Positions 17,904 to 26,380 of a stretch of DNA of 64,000 bases are shown here, in pieces (positions within the stretch are counted from its first letter, which is position 1; every line of letters begins with the position of its first letter). The DNA lies in assembly GCF_030814415.1 (NCBI RefSeq), contig NZ_JAUSVB010000001.1:434001-498000 (forward strand). The letters are read 5' to 3'. The position numbers and the translations under genes were made by a program. Under the pieces are notes generated by a model. It saw only the letters and a program-made list of their open reading frames with translations, had not been told where the DNA came from and searched no databases. Source of the stretch: Cellulomonas humilata (GTDB lineage Bacteria > Actinomycetota > Actinomycetes > Actinomycetales > Cellulomonadaceae).

Positions 17904-19229
17904 TCAGGCCGCTGTCTGGCGGTCCGCGGCCTCCTGCGCACCCAGACGCGACGCGGTCTCGGCGCGGGCGTCGAGCGGGTAGAGCACCTCGAGGTGGGGT
18001 CGGCTGCGCACGTGGTAGCGCACGGTGACGTCCCACTTCTTCCACGCCCACAGCGCCGCACCGGTGGCGACGAGGAGCGCGGAGATCGACCCGATGCCGA
18101 TGGCCCAGCGCGGGCCGTACGTCTGGCCGATCCAGCCGACGATGGGCGACCCGATGGGCGTCGCGCCGAGGAACACCATCATGTACAGCGCCATCACGCG
18201 ACCCCGGACGACCGGGTCGGTGCTCAGCTGGATGGTCGCGTTGGCGGCCGTCATCATCGTCAGCGACGCGAGCCCGACGGGGATGCAGGCGATCGCGAAC
18301 GTCAGGTACGTGGGCATGAGGGCCATGACGCCTGTCGCGATGCCGAACCCGAACGCGGCGCCGATGACCAGGCGGACGCGCGGTCGTTCCCGTCGTGCGG
18401 CCAGCAGCGCCCCGGTCAGGGACCCGATGGCCAGCACCGAGCCGAGGATCCCGTACTCCCCCGCGCCCATGCCGAACTCGCTGCGCGCCATCATCGCGCT
18501 GGTCAGCTGGAAGTTCAGGCCGAACGTGGACACGACGCCGACGACGACCATGATCACGAGGATGTCGCTGCGGCCGCGGACATAGGCGATGCCCTCGCGC
18601 AGCTGCCCCTTGGCCCGCGCCGTCGTCGGCATCGGGGTCAGCTCCGACTTCGTCATCCGGGTCAGCGAGAAGATCGTCGCGCCGAACGTCACTGCGTTGA
18701 TGACGAACACCCACCCCGTGCCGACGGCCGCGATGAGCAGGCCGGCGACCCCTGGACCGATCAGGCGGGCAGCGTTGAACGACGCACTGTTGAGCCCGAC
18801 CGCGTTCGACAGCTTGTGCGACGGCACCAGCTCCGCCACGAACGTCTGCCGCACGGGTCCGTCGATGGCGGTCACGCACCCGAGGGCCAGCGCGAACACG
18901 TACACCTGCCACAGCTGCGCGTGCCCGCTGAGCACCAGGACGCCCAGCCCGGCGGCCAGGACCCCCTGGCCCACCTGCGTGGCGATCAGCAGCTTGCGCC
19001 GGTCCACCCGGTCCGCCAGCAGCCCCGCGTACGGGGACAGCAGGAGCACCGGCGCGAACTGCAGGGCCGTCGTGATGCCGACCGCCACCCCGGACTCGTC
19101 GGTGAGCTCGGTGAGGACCAGCCAGTCCTGGGCGACGCGCTGCATCCAGGTGCCCACGTTCGCCACCAGAGCCCCGGCGAACCACAGCCGGTAGTTCCGG
19201 AACTTCAGCGAGGAGAACGTGGGACTCAT
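17904..19229 (-). CDS. MFS transporter (MFS_3 / enterobactin-exporter-like)
   Basis: This 441-residue protein has about 12 hydrophobic segments and begins MSPTFSSLKFRNYRLWFAGALVANVGTWMQRVAQDWLVL, the characteristic opening of the MFS_3 group. The GLLADRVDRRKLL loop between TM2 and TM3 and the DPVVRGRVMALYMMVFLGATPIG segment also fit. Members export drugs or siderophores with proton exchange. Its ATG overlaps the stop of the MarR gene (ATGA). It is therefore probably co-expressed with and controlled by that repressor, induced by its own substrate. Substrate unknown. Confidence 0.88.
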   Translation of the reverse strand: MSPTFSSLKFRNYRLWFAGALVANVGTWMQRVAQDWLVLTELTDESGVAVGITTALQFAPVLLLSPYAGLLADRVDRRKLLIATQVGQGVLAAGLGVLVLSGHAQLWQVYVFALALGCVTAIDGPVRQTFVAELVPSHKLSNAVGLNSASFNAARLIGPGVAGLLIAAVGTGWVFVINAVTFGATIFSLTRMTKSELTPMPTTARAKGQLREGIAYVRGRSDILVIMVVVGVVSTFGLNFQLTSAMMARSEFGMGAGEYGILGSVLAIGSLTGALLAARRERPRVRLVIGAAFGFGIATGVMALMPTYLTFAIACIPVGLASLTMMTAANATIQLSTDPVVRGRVMALYMMVFLGATPIGSPIVGWIGQTYGPRWAIGIGSISALLVATGAALWAWKKWDVTVRYHVRSRPHLEVLYPLDARAETASRLGAQEAADRQTAA

Positions 19230-19648
19230 GAAGCGGCGATCCTCCGCAGCAGCTCGGCGGCGTCGACGAGCAGAGCGCGCTCGTCCGGGGTCATGTGCCG
19301 GAGACGGTCCGCGAGCCACGTGTCTCGACGGCGGCGGGTCTCGTCGACCTCCGCGACACCGGCGTCCGTCAGGCTCACCACGACCTGGCGGCCGTCCGTC
19401 GGGTGCTCCGCCTTCGCGACGAGGCCCAGCTCCACCAGGCTGTTGACCGTGCGGGTCATGCTCGGCGGCTGGATGCGCTCACGCTCCGCCAGCTGGCCCG
19501 GGGTCAGCGGGCCCTCCTTGGTCAGCCAGGCGAGGACGGTGAACTGCGGGTCGGTCAGGCCGGCCTCGCCCCGCTCCGCCCGGATCCTGCGGGAGGCTCG
19601 GCCGATGGCGATGCGGAGCTCGCCGGCGAGGTCACGGGAGGAGGGCAT
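19226..19648 (-). CDS. MarR-family repressor
   Basis: This 140-residue winged-helix protein has AIGRASRRIRAERGEAGLTDPQFTVLAWLTKEG, then LTPGQLAERERIQPPSMTRTVNSLVELGLVAKAEHPTDGRQVVVSLTDAG (recognition helix and wing) and a C-terminal dimer helix. MarR proteins repress adjacent efflux genes and are released by small phenolic or drug-like ligands. The overlapping downstream MFS gene is the likely target. A 17-base palindrome lies about 17 bases upstream of the start and is the probable operator. Confidence 0.9.
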   Translation of the reverse strand: MPSSRDLAGELRIAIGRASRRIRAERGEAGLTDPQFTVLAWLTKEGPLTPGQLAERERIQPPSMTRTVNSLVELGLVAKAEHPTDGRQVVVSLTDAGVAEVDETRRRRDTWLADRLRHMTPDERALLVDAAELLRRIAAS

Positions 19649-19664
19649 GATTCTTACTCTAGAT

Positions 19665-19681
19665 CATTACCTTGCGTAATG
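19665..19681. promoter_or_regulatory. MarR-type operator palindrome
   Basis: CATTAC-CTTGC-GTAATG is a perfect 6-5-6 inverted repeat in the short divergent region between the MarR gene and the first VanZ-like gene. Position and size suit a MarR dimer acting on its own promoter, and it could also affect the VanZ-like promoter. Confidence 0.6.
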
Positions 19682-19693
19682 AAAGTTTGCTCG

Positions 19694-19699
19694 TACCCT
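19694..19699 (+). promoter_or_regulatory. -10 element for leaderless VanZ-like gene
   Basis: TACCCT is followed by six bases and GTG 19706. This decides the start over the upstream in-frame ATG at 19679, which would lie inside the operator palindrome. Confidence 0.45.
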
Positions 19700-19705
19700 G
19701 TGCAG

Positions 19706-20140
19706 GTGGACGAGCGGCAGCGACGGGTGGTCATCGGGCTGCTCGTCGGCGTGCTCGTCGTCGCCGCGGTGCTCGTCCTCAACCCGTGGCACCTGCACGA
19801 CGCGTTCGACGCGCCCATCGCCCGCGGGCTGGGCGCACTGCACGACCGCGGCCTGCCGGAGAAGCTGAACCTGCACGCCGCAGAGTTCGCCGCCAACATC
19901 GCGCTCTTCGTCCCGCTCGGGCTGCTGGGCGCCCTGCTCCTCCCCCGCCGGCGGTGGTGGGTCGTCTTCGTGGCGCTCGTGGCGCTCTCTCTGGGCATCG
20001 AGCTCGTGCAGGCCGTCGGACTCTCCTACCGGCAGCCGTCGACCCGTGACGTGCTCGGCAACTCGCTCGGCGCCGCGATCGGCGTCGGCCTGTCGCTGGC
20101 GCTCCGGAGGCAACCCGCGACCCTCGCCGAGCGGTCATGA
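19706..20140 (+). CDS. VanZ-like membrane protein
   Basis: This 144-residue protein has about four hydrophobic segments and the VanZ-type core EFAANIALFVPLGLLGALLLPRR, then GIELVQAVGLSYRQPSTRDVLGNSLGAAIGVGL. VanZ-family proteins are small integral membrane proteins; VanZ itself gives low-level teicoplanin resistance, but most homologues are unstudied. It overlaps the next gene by four bases, and the two are paralogous. Start choice rests on a leaderless -10 spacing. Confidence 0.8.
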   Translation: MDERQRRVVIGLLVGVLVVAAVLVLNPWHLHDAFDAPIARGLGALHDRGLPEKLNLHAAEFAANIALFVPLGLLGALLLPRRRWWVVFVALVALSLGIELVQAVGLSYRQPSTRDVLGNSLGAAIGVGLSLALRRQPATLAERS

Positions 20141-20562
20141 CGCGGACGCGCCTGCTGTTCGCCCTGTACCTCGTCGGGCTCGCACGCGTGACCCTCTGGC
20201 CCGAGCTCGCCGACGACGACGGGTTCGACCTGGTCCACACGATCCTGGAGTGGCTCGACTCCCTCGGGATCGGCCTGACGTACAGCCTCACCGAGTTCCT
20301 CGCGAACATCGCCCTGTTCGTACCGTTCGGCATCCTCGTCAGCCTGCTCCTCCCCCGCCGACCCGCGTGGCTGGTCGTGGCCCTCGGGCTGGCGACGTCG
20401 GCGGCCATCGAGCTCGCCCAGCTGCTGTTCCTGCCGCACCGGGTGGCCGACGTGCGCGACCTCGTCGCCAACACGCTGGGAACCGCCGTCGGCGTCGGGA
20501 TCCTGCTCGTCACCCGACACCGGTCGCGGACCCCTGAGCCGGAGGGTGTCGGCGCGGGCTGA
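20137..20562 (+). CDS. VanZ-like membrane protein, tandem paralogue
   Basis: This 141-residue protein shares the same core as its upstream neighbour: EFLANIALFVPFGILVSLLLPRR, IELAQLLFLPHRVADVRDLVANTLGTAVGVG. It has a longer N-terminal helical hairpin with VTLWPE, a common VanZ-like opening. The ATG overlaps the previous stop, so the two are co-translated and could form a heteromer. It meets the CAP gene on the other strand with no intervening base. Confidence 0.82.
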   Translation: MTRTRLLFALYLVGLARVTLWPELADDDGFDLVHTILEWLDSLGIGLTYSLTEFLANIALFVPFGILVSLLLPRRPAWLVVALGLATSAAIELAQLLFLPHRVADVRDLVANTLGTAVGVGILLVTRHRSRTPEPEGVGAG

Positions 20563-21057
20563 CTACGGGCCGAGGAACACCTGCGAGCAGAGCATCTGCC
20601 GGTCGTCGAGAAGACACCCGATGCCCACCTGCTCGAGAGCCGGGTCCAGGAGGTTGGAGCGGTGGCCTGGCGACCCGAGCCACGCCGCGACCACGTCGTG
20701 CGGTGTAGCCGCTGCCCGCACCAGGTTCTCCGCCGCCGTCGTCGACGGTGCGCACGCCTCCAGCACGGTCGTCATCGGCGCGTGCTCCAGCTCCTCGCCG
20801 ACCAGGGCCTCGGCGCGCTTCTCACCCGCTGCCGTCGCGCACGACGAGACGGTCAGCGCCGGGAGGTCCTCGTCGCCTCGTGCCAGGTTGGTCTCGGCGA
20901 CCAGGTCAGCCGCATAGGCGACCGGATCGGCACCCACTGCCGACCAGGGCTGACGCGGCGTCGACCCGTCCGGCCTCAGCAGCAGCAGCACGACGAGGAC
21001 GGCCAGCGCCACACCCGCGGCGATGAGCACCCACCCGAGTCGCGCCCGGCGCACCAC
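20563..21057 (-). CDS. Short membrane-anchored CAP-domain protein
   Basis: The 164-residue product has a single N-terminal anchor (LGWVLIAAGVALAVLVVLLLL) and a compact CAP domain: DLVAETNLARGDEDLPALTVSSC, ENLVRAAATPHDVVAAWLGSPGHRSNLLDPALEQVGIGC, and CSQVFLG at the end. It begins two bases after the ugd stop (GTG 21057), so it is the last gene of the polysaccharide operon. Its closest relative in the window is the protein at 37788-38504. An envelope role is inferred from context. Confidence 0.8.
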   Translation of the reverse strand: MVRRARLGWVLIAAGVALAVLVVLLLLRPDGSTPRQPWSAVGADPVAYAADLVAETNLARGDEDLPALTVSSCATAAGEKRAEALVGEELEHAPMTTVLEACAPSTTAAENLVRAAATPHDVVAAWLGSPGHRSNLLDPALEQVGIGCLLDDRQMLCSQVFLGP

Positions 21058-21059
21058 CG

Positions 21060-22385
21060 TCAGGGACGGCCCAGCGCGCGGTACGTCCAGCCCGCCGCAC
21101 GCCACACCGCCGGCTCGAGGACGTTCCGGCCGTCGAGGATCCGCTTGTGCGCGACGACCTCCGCCAGGGCGTCGGGGTCGATCTCCCGGTACTCCGCCCA
21201 CTCGGTGGAGAGCAGCACCACGTCGGCGTCCTTCGCGGCCTCCAACGCCGTCGCGGCGAAGTGCAGATCCGGCCACTTGGCCTCCGCGTTCGCCACCGCC
21301 TGCGGGTCCGTCACGGTGACATGGGCACCCTGCAGCTGCATCTGCGCAGCCACCGACAGGGCCGGCGAGTCACGCACGTCGTCGGAGTCCGGCTTGAACG
21401 CCGCCCCGAGCACCGCGACCCTCTTGCCGACGATCGAGCCCTGACACACCTCGCGTGCCAGGTCGACCATCCGGACCCGACGACGCATGTTGATCGAGTC
21501 GACCTCCCGCAGGAACGACAACGCGTCACTGACCCCGAGCTCACCGGCCCGAGCCATGAACGCACGGATGTCTTTCGGCAGGCACCCACCGCCGAACCCG
21601 AGACCCGCGTTGAGGAAGCGGCGGCCGATCCGCGCGTCGTACCCGATGGCGTCGGCCAGGCGCGTGACGTCGGCGCCCGTCGCCTCGCACAGCTCCGCCA
21701 TGGCGTTGATGAACGAGATCTTGGTCGCCAGGAAGGAGTTTGCGGCCACCTTCACCAGCTGCGCGGTCGCGTAGTCCGTGACGACAAGCGGAGTGTGCTC
21801 GCTCAGCGGGGTGGCGTAGACCTCGTCGAGGATCTCCTTGGCGCGCGTGCCCTCCGCCGTCGGCTCCCCGTCCGCATCCGTCGGCACGCCGTAGACCAGG
21901 CGGTCCGGGTGCAGCGTGTCCTTGACCGCGAAACCCTCCCGCAGGAACTCCGGGTTCCACACGAGGATCGCGCCCGTGTCCTCGAGCGACGCCGCGATCG
22001 CCTCAGCCGTCCCGACAGGGACGGTCGACTTGCCGGCGACCACATCGCCAGGGCGCAGGTGCGGCTTCAGCTCCGCCGTGGCCGCGTTGACGTACGTCAG
22101 GTCCGCCCGGAACTCACCGTGCACCTGCGGGGTCCCCACACAGATGAAGTGCACGTCCGCGCCCGCCGCGTCCGCCATGTCCGTGCTGAACGCCAGCCGG
22201 CCCGTCGCGCCCGCCTCCGTGAGCAGCTCCGGCAGACCGGGCTCGTAGAACGGTGCGCGGCCCTCACGGAGTGCCGCGATCTTCTTCTCGTCGACGTCGA
22301 TGCCGATGACGTCGTGGCCCAGCTGGGCCATGCTCGCGGCGTGGACGGCGCCGAGGTAGCCGCAGCCGATGACAGAGAGGCGCAC
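21060..22385 (-). CDS. ugd: UDP-glucose 6-dehydrogenase
   Basis: This 441-residue enzyme opens with the NAD-binding VRLSVIGCGYLGAVHAASMAQLGHDVIGIDVD. It includes STVPVGTAE, the catalytic Cys region FLNAGLGFGGGCLPKD, and C-terminal AFKPDSDDVRDSPAL. It oxidises UDP-glucose to UDP-glucuronate, a precursor for acidic exopolysaccharide. GTG 22385 follows AGGAG by eight bases. It is co-directional with the polymerase, flippase and glycosyltransferases upstream. Confidence 0.94.
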   Translation of the reverse strand: MRLSVIGCGYLGAVHAASMAQLGHDVIGIDVDEKKIAALREGRAPFYEPGLPELLTEAGATGRLAFSTDMADAAGADVHFICVGTPQVHGEFRADLTYVNAATAELKPHLRPGDVVAGKSTVPVGTAEAIAASLEDTGAILVWNPEFLREGFAVKDTLHPDRLVYGVPTDADGEPTAEGTRAKEILDEVYATPLSEHTPLVVTDYATAQLVKVAANSFLATKISFINAMAELCEATGADVTRLADAIGYDARIGRRFLNAGLGFGGGCLPKDIRAFMARAGELGVSDALSFLREVDSINMRRRVRMVDLAREVCQGSIVGKRVAVLGAAFKPDSDDVRDSPALSVAAQMQLQGAHVTVTDPQAVANAEAKWPDLHFAATALEAAKDADVVLLSTEWAEYREIDPDALAEVVAHKRILDGRNVLEPAVWRAAGWTYRALGRP

Positions 22386-22505
22386 GGGCTCGCTCCTTGT
22401 GGGGTACTCGGGAACCGCCGACTCTATCGGTCGAGCGATGCTGAACGGTCGCGAGGCGGACGATCGGGGAGGCCTTTTCAAACCTCCAGGCACCGCGTTC
22501 TGATG

Positions 22506-22525
22506 GGCGCTTTCGGAAAAGCGCC
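22506..22525. terminator. Hairpin after Wzy-like gene
   Basis: GGCGCTTT (22506-22513) pairs with AAAGCGCC (22518-22525) around a four-base loop, about 50 bases after the Wzy-like stop and before ugd. It could attenuate read-through. Confidence 0.45.
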
Positions 22526-22572
22526 AGGCCCGATCACTTCGTACATCGCGCAGCAAGTCGAGCGCGAACGCA

Positions 22573-23904
22573 TCACGCGCGCAGGAGCGCGCGTGCTCGC
22601 CGGGCGTTTGCCGATGCTCGTCGCGCCACCCTGCGTTCCTCGCGCTCCGCCAGCCGAAGCGCTGCGGTGGCAAGCCCGACGACGAGGGCCAACGCGAGGA
22701 CGCGCCCGCCGTAGCCCAGGAACCATGCGTTTGTCGACCACATCGACGCAGCCACGACACCGATATAGGCGGCCGCAGCGACCGGGCCACCTCGAGCGGC
22801 GCGACGATAGACGAGGTGCGCGAGAGTTCCCAGGAGCACAATCACAAGCGCCCCCCACACGAGACCTCCCGTGCCAATGACCGTCATCATGGCCGTGCCA
22901 GCGTTCGACGTCATTCCTGCGCCGACGTAGTAGTAGTTACTCTCTCCACCCCCATCGGAAACGGACCCCCCGAAAAGCGGCTGTACAAGCGCGTTCACTC
23001 CGTGAAACAGATCGAAGCTTGGTTTCGTTGCCTCAGATTCTTCCAGCCATGCGGCGAACGTCGGAACGTACCCAGCGAGCCAGAGTCGGGTCGGAGCGAG
23101 CGTCGCTTCCGAGAAGCCAGCACCCGTTCCGTTTGTCCGCACAGCGCGGAGGAACACAACTAGCAGGAGGGCTCCGCTGCCCAGGATCGCCGAGGCCAAG
23201 AGAGCCCTTCCTGGCATCGCGCGCTTACCGAGCCAGACGAGGGAGGCCACATACCCAGCTGCGAACCAGATAATTGGGACAAGTACGTACGATCGCTGCG
23301 TGGTGATCGAGCTCCACAGGAACGCCACCGCAAGCACCGCTGCGATCGCAAGAATTGCGCTCCGGCCCGGCTTTAGTGCAATACGTACGCCGCCAAGTGC
23401 CCCACCGAGCTGCAGAACCGCGAACGTGAGGTTCACCAGGAAAGAGAAGTGGGCTTCTCCGCGAAAGATGGCTATGGCGTTCTGCTGCCCAAGGCTGAGA
23501 AGATCGTCGATCGATCGCAGCGCAAACACCGAAGTCCCCAAGTCGAGGCCCAGCCGCACCGCTCCGATGAACCCAACGGCGGCCGTAGCGGCCAGCAGCC
23601 ACACCGGGGGCGTCAAAGCACCAGCTCCGACGCTTCGATCCACGTCCGGCGAACGCTCGATCGACGATCCGAGCAGGAGTCCGGGCAGGTTGTATAGAGC
23701 GGCGAGAAGGACCAGTGCCGACACCGCTCCGGTCGGATACGCAAAGCCGTAACCAAGGACCGAAGTCACGATGAAGAGCACACACCAGCAGACATTCCAG
23801 ATCGGCGCCGGAGCAAGCCACGACTGGGACCGATGAGCGGAAAGGACGGCCGCACATGCGAAGAGGAGGCCGAACGCGGCAAGGGCGAGGCTACTCACAC
23901 GCAC
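22573..23904 (-). CDS. O-antigen/EPS polymerase-like (Wzy-type) membrane protein
   Basis: This 443-residue polytopic protein has roughly 11-12 hydrophobic segments. A large soluble loop between later helices (SEATKPSFDLFHGVNALVQPLFGGSVSDGGGESNYYYVGAGMTS) is a Wzy-like feature. Wzy proteins polymerise lipid-linked repeat units on the outer face of the membrane. There is no strong sequence motif; the call rests on topology and on its place beside a flippase, two glycosyltransferases and ugd. G+C content is visibly lower than in the flanking housekeeping genes, common for polysaccharide-specific genes gained by transfer. Confidence 0.72.
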   Translation of the reverse strand: MRVSSLALAAFGLLFACAAVLSAHRSQSWLAPAPIWNVCWCVLFIVTSVLGYGFAYPTGAVSALVLLAALYNLPGLLLGSSIERSPDVDRSVGAGALTPPVWLLAATAAVGFIGAVRLGLDLGTSVFALRSIDDLLSLGQQNAIAIFRGEAHFSFLVNLTFAVLQLGGALGGVRIALKPGRSAILAIAAVLAVAFLWSSITTQRSYVLVPIIWFAAGYVASLVWLGKRAMPGRALLASAILGSGALLLVVFLRAVRTNGTGAGFSEATLAPTRLWLAGYVPTFAAWLEESEATKPSFDLFHGVNALVQPLFGGSVSDGGGESNYYYVGAGMTSNAGTAMMTVIGTGGLVWGALVIVLLGTLAHLVYRRAARGGPVAAAAYIGVVAASMWSTNAWFLGYGGRVLALALVVGLATAALRLAEREERRVARRASANARRARALLRA

Positions 23905-23952
23905 TCCTACTCTGCCTGGCTTGAGAAAGCCGGCAAGTCGTGGTGACCATGG

Positions 23953-25236
23953 TCAACTGACGGCCCTCGTCAACCTGCGCACGCGCAAAGACGCCAAGCT
24001 CGGCGCGATGACAATGCCGCGGCGCCGCCAGGCGAAGACCATCTGCGCCGCGTACATCGCACCGAAGGCCAGCGCGAAAGCCGCCGCGATGCCAGGAAGC
24101 CCGAGAACGTACGCCGCGAGCACCTGTAGCGATGCTCCAACGACAAGTGCGACGACTTGCGAAGCCAGAACGTACGACCCGTTCCCGGACATCTTGAGGA
24201 TCTCGTCGACCGGGCCTCCGACCGACTCTCCGACCGTGCCCACAAGCAGCAGGACGAGCAAAGGGGCAACAGCCTCGTACTGTGCGCCGTACAGCAAGCC
24301 GACGGCCCACTCGCCTCCGATGGCGGAGGTGACGACTGCAAGGAGGGCAAGGCCTGTGGCACCCGTCGCGACCGAACGTCCGACGCGCTCGATCTCGGTC
24401 CATCCGTCGACCGACGCGAGTGTCGCGAGACGCGGACGCATCGAGTAGCGCACCGAGGCGATGACCGCACCCACGGCTGCGGTCAGGCGCGTCGCGAGCC
24501 CGATGCTCGCACCTTCAGCCGCTCCTAGGACCATCGTGGCGACCCAGACAGGACTCCAGACCATCAGAGCCTGCACGACACGGCCGGAGACCAACGGTAG
24601 GCCCCAGTGCATCGCGCCCCGCACGTCTGCCAGGCGAAAGCGTCTCGCGACTTCGCGCCCGTGCCCTACGACCATCGCGATGACCACGCAGAGCGCGAGG
24701 ACTGCCCCGCCGACGACTGCGGCGAGGGCGCCGCGTAGGTCGAGAGACGGGACGAGGAGGAGCGTCGGTACAGCGACGACTGCGATGCCGAGGTTGATAC
24801 CGCTGTAGAAGACAGTCGCCCCGAGCGTCGTGCGCCCGGTCGCCAGGATGACCTGCGCCAGTGCGAAGCACGCTCCGTAGCAGAACCACCACACGCCGAC
24901 AAGTGCGCCCAGCAGGCTGTCGTGGAGCGCAACTCCCGAGACCCACCCCACGACCAGACCGACGAGGGCCGCGCTACCCACACTGATCACAGCTACGGCC
25001 GTGAGCGCACGATTGGCTCCGTCCGCATCGCCCTGGGCGACGCGCGTCGGATAGAGGCGGACGATCCCGTCGGGTGCGCCGACGCCGGCCAGCAGAGACG
25101 TCGTCTGCACCAGGCCAAGAAGTGCAAAGTACGTGCCGCTGGCCGCTGGTGTCAGGCGATTCGCCAGGATCACGACGAGGCCGAACTGGACGGCGACGCC
25201 GAGGTACCGCACCCCGATGGGGCCGAGATACTTCAT
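23953..25236 (-). CDS. Polysaccharide flippase (Wzx-like, MOP superfamily)
   Basis: This 427-residue protein has about 12-14 hydrophobic segments and opens YLGPIGVRYLGVAVQFGLVVILANRLTPAASGTYFALLGLVQ, a pattern shared by Wzx-type exporters (TM1 followed by an L-P-G/A-S-G-Y/F turn). Wzx proteins move lipid-linked sugar units across the membrane. Four bases separate it from the GT2 gene upstream, so the genes are coupled. Specificity unknown. Confidence 0.82.
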   Translation of the reverse strand: MKYLGPIGVRYLGVAVQFGLVVILANRLTPAASGTYFALLGLVQTTSLLAGVGAPDGIVRLYPTRVAQGDADGANRALTAVAVISVGSAALVGLVVGWVSGVALHDSLLGALVGVWWFCYGACFALAQVILATGRTTLGATVFYSGINLGIAVVAVPTLLLVPSLDLRGALAAVVGGAVLALCVVIAMVVGHGREVARRFRLADVRGAMHWGLPLVSGRVVQALMVWSPVWVATMVLGAAEGASIGLATRLTAAVGAVIASVRYSMRPRLATLASVDGWTEIERVGRSVATGATGLALLAVVTSAIGGEWAVGLLYGAQYEAVAPLLVLLLVGTVGESVGGPVDEILKMSGNGSYVLASQVVALVVGASLQVLAAYVLGLPGIAAAFALAFGAMYAAQMVFAWRRRGIVIAPSLASLRVRRLTRAVS

Positions 25237-25240
25237 CCCT

Positions 25241-26380
25241 CTACCGCGACTTCGCAGGGTCCCACGTGACGACCAGGTCGCCTCGCGTCGCGCGGATCAC
25301 GCCAATCGTCGTCGCGAGGATCATCGAGAGCGCCTCCATGATGAAACCGCCCCGCGGATGCCGCGTTGCGATCGCGATGCTCACCACGGCTGCCGCCATC
25401 ACACACACACCCACAAGCGGTGAGAAGGCGAGGGATATCGCGACGACTCCGCAGAACGCCGACGCGACGAGGACGCCGCCGCCATGCCACCGCAGAACCT
25501 TGTGCGAGTAGTACTTGAACGTGTCCACCAGGCCCAGCTCACGACGGTGCCGACGCATCATCCGGTGCGTGTGATAGGCGCGCGTGGCGATCCGGACTCG
25601 CCTGGCCCGCTCGTCGTCGCTCCTGCTCACCAGTCGCTCGTAGACGACCACGTCGTCGACGTGGATCAGGCGGAAGCCGGCATAGACCACGTGCATGCTC
25701 ACCCAGAAGTCGTCCTGGACCGAGCCCGGGATCTCGGGGTAGAGAGCGCGTCGGACGGCGAAGATCGAGCCGTCCGCGCCCATCACGCTGCCGGTCCGTG
25801 ACTCGAGCGACTTCACCTTCTCCTCGCGGCTCCAGTACGCCCCGCCGACCTCCTGGACCGCCGAGCCCACCGGGTTGACGTACTGCAGAGTCCCGCAGAC
25901 ACCGCCGACGCGCTGGTCCCTGAAGTGAGGCCCGAGATTCTCGAAGAGGTCTTCCCTCAGCAGGACGTTGGCGTCGGTGCACACGATGACGTCCCCGCGT
26001 GCGAGGCCGGCCAGAAGGCGCATACCGGTCGCCTTGCCGGCGCGACGCTCGCCACGGACCAAGGTCACCGTCGTGCCGCTCGCGACGATCAGATCCGCCG
26101 TGCCGTCGGAGGAAGCATCGTCATAGACGAGGATCTCGAGATCGGGATACCGCTGGACGAGCTTGTCGAGGTTCTCGAGCTTCTCCTCGATCGTTCCCCG
26201 CTCGTTGTAGCAGCAGAAGATCAGGCTGAACGTGACATCCGGAACGCCGTCGACGGGCATCGGCCCCTCGGCCTTCCTGTGCGGAAGCGCGCCGAGCACC
26301 GCCGGGTAGACGACGTAGGGGTAGACGGCAACGACCGCGAGGACCAGGCAGGCGAATGCCAACAGCGCCGAGGCGATCAT
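25241..26380 (-). CDS. Membrane-bound family-2 glycosyltransferase
   Basis: This 379-residue protein has an N-terminal anchor, then a GT-A domain: SLIFCCYNERGTIEEKLENL, ILVYDDASSDGTAD, a DxD-like CTDANV, a later ADGSIFAVRR acceptor region and DDFWVSMHVVYAG. A QxxRW-like element appears as RIATRAYHTHRMMRRHRREL. Two or three C-terminal membrane helices follow. This resembles processive or exopolysaccharide GT2 enzymes. ATG 26380 overlaps the upstream stop. Donor sugar unknown, though UDP-glucuronate is available from ugd. Confidence 0.87.
   Translation of the reverse strand: MIASALLAFACLVLAVVAVYPYVVYPAVLGALPHRKAEGPMPVDGVPDVTFSLIFCCYNERGTIEEKLENLDKLVQRYPDLEILVYDDASSDGTADLIVASGTTVTLVRGERRAGKATGMRLLAGLARGDVIVCTDANVLLREDLFENLGPHFRDQRVGGVCGTLQYVNPVGSAVQEVGGAYWSREEKVKSLESRTGSVMGADGSIFAVRRALYPEIPGSVQDDFWVSMHVVYAGFRLIHVDDVVVYERLVSRSDDERARRVRIATRAYHTHRMMRRHRRELGLVDTFKYYSHKVLRWHGGGVLVASAFCGVVAISLAFSPLVGVCVMAAAVVSIAIATRHPRGGFIMEALSMILATTIGVIRATRGDLVVTWDPAKSR

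Noticed and set aside
16824..19679. Very long open frame on the plus strand opposite the DUF4012, MFS and MarR genes
   Set aside because: It is an antisense shadow caused by strong third-position G/C bias. Its translation is Arg/Asp/Gly/His-rich low-complexity sequence, while the opposite strand encodes recognisable protein families.
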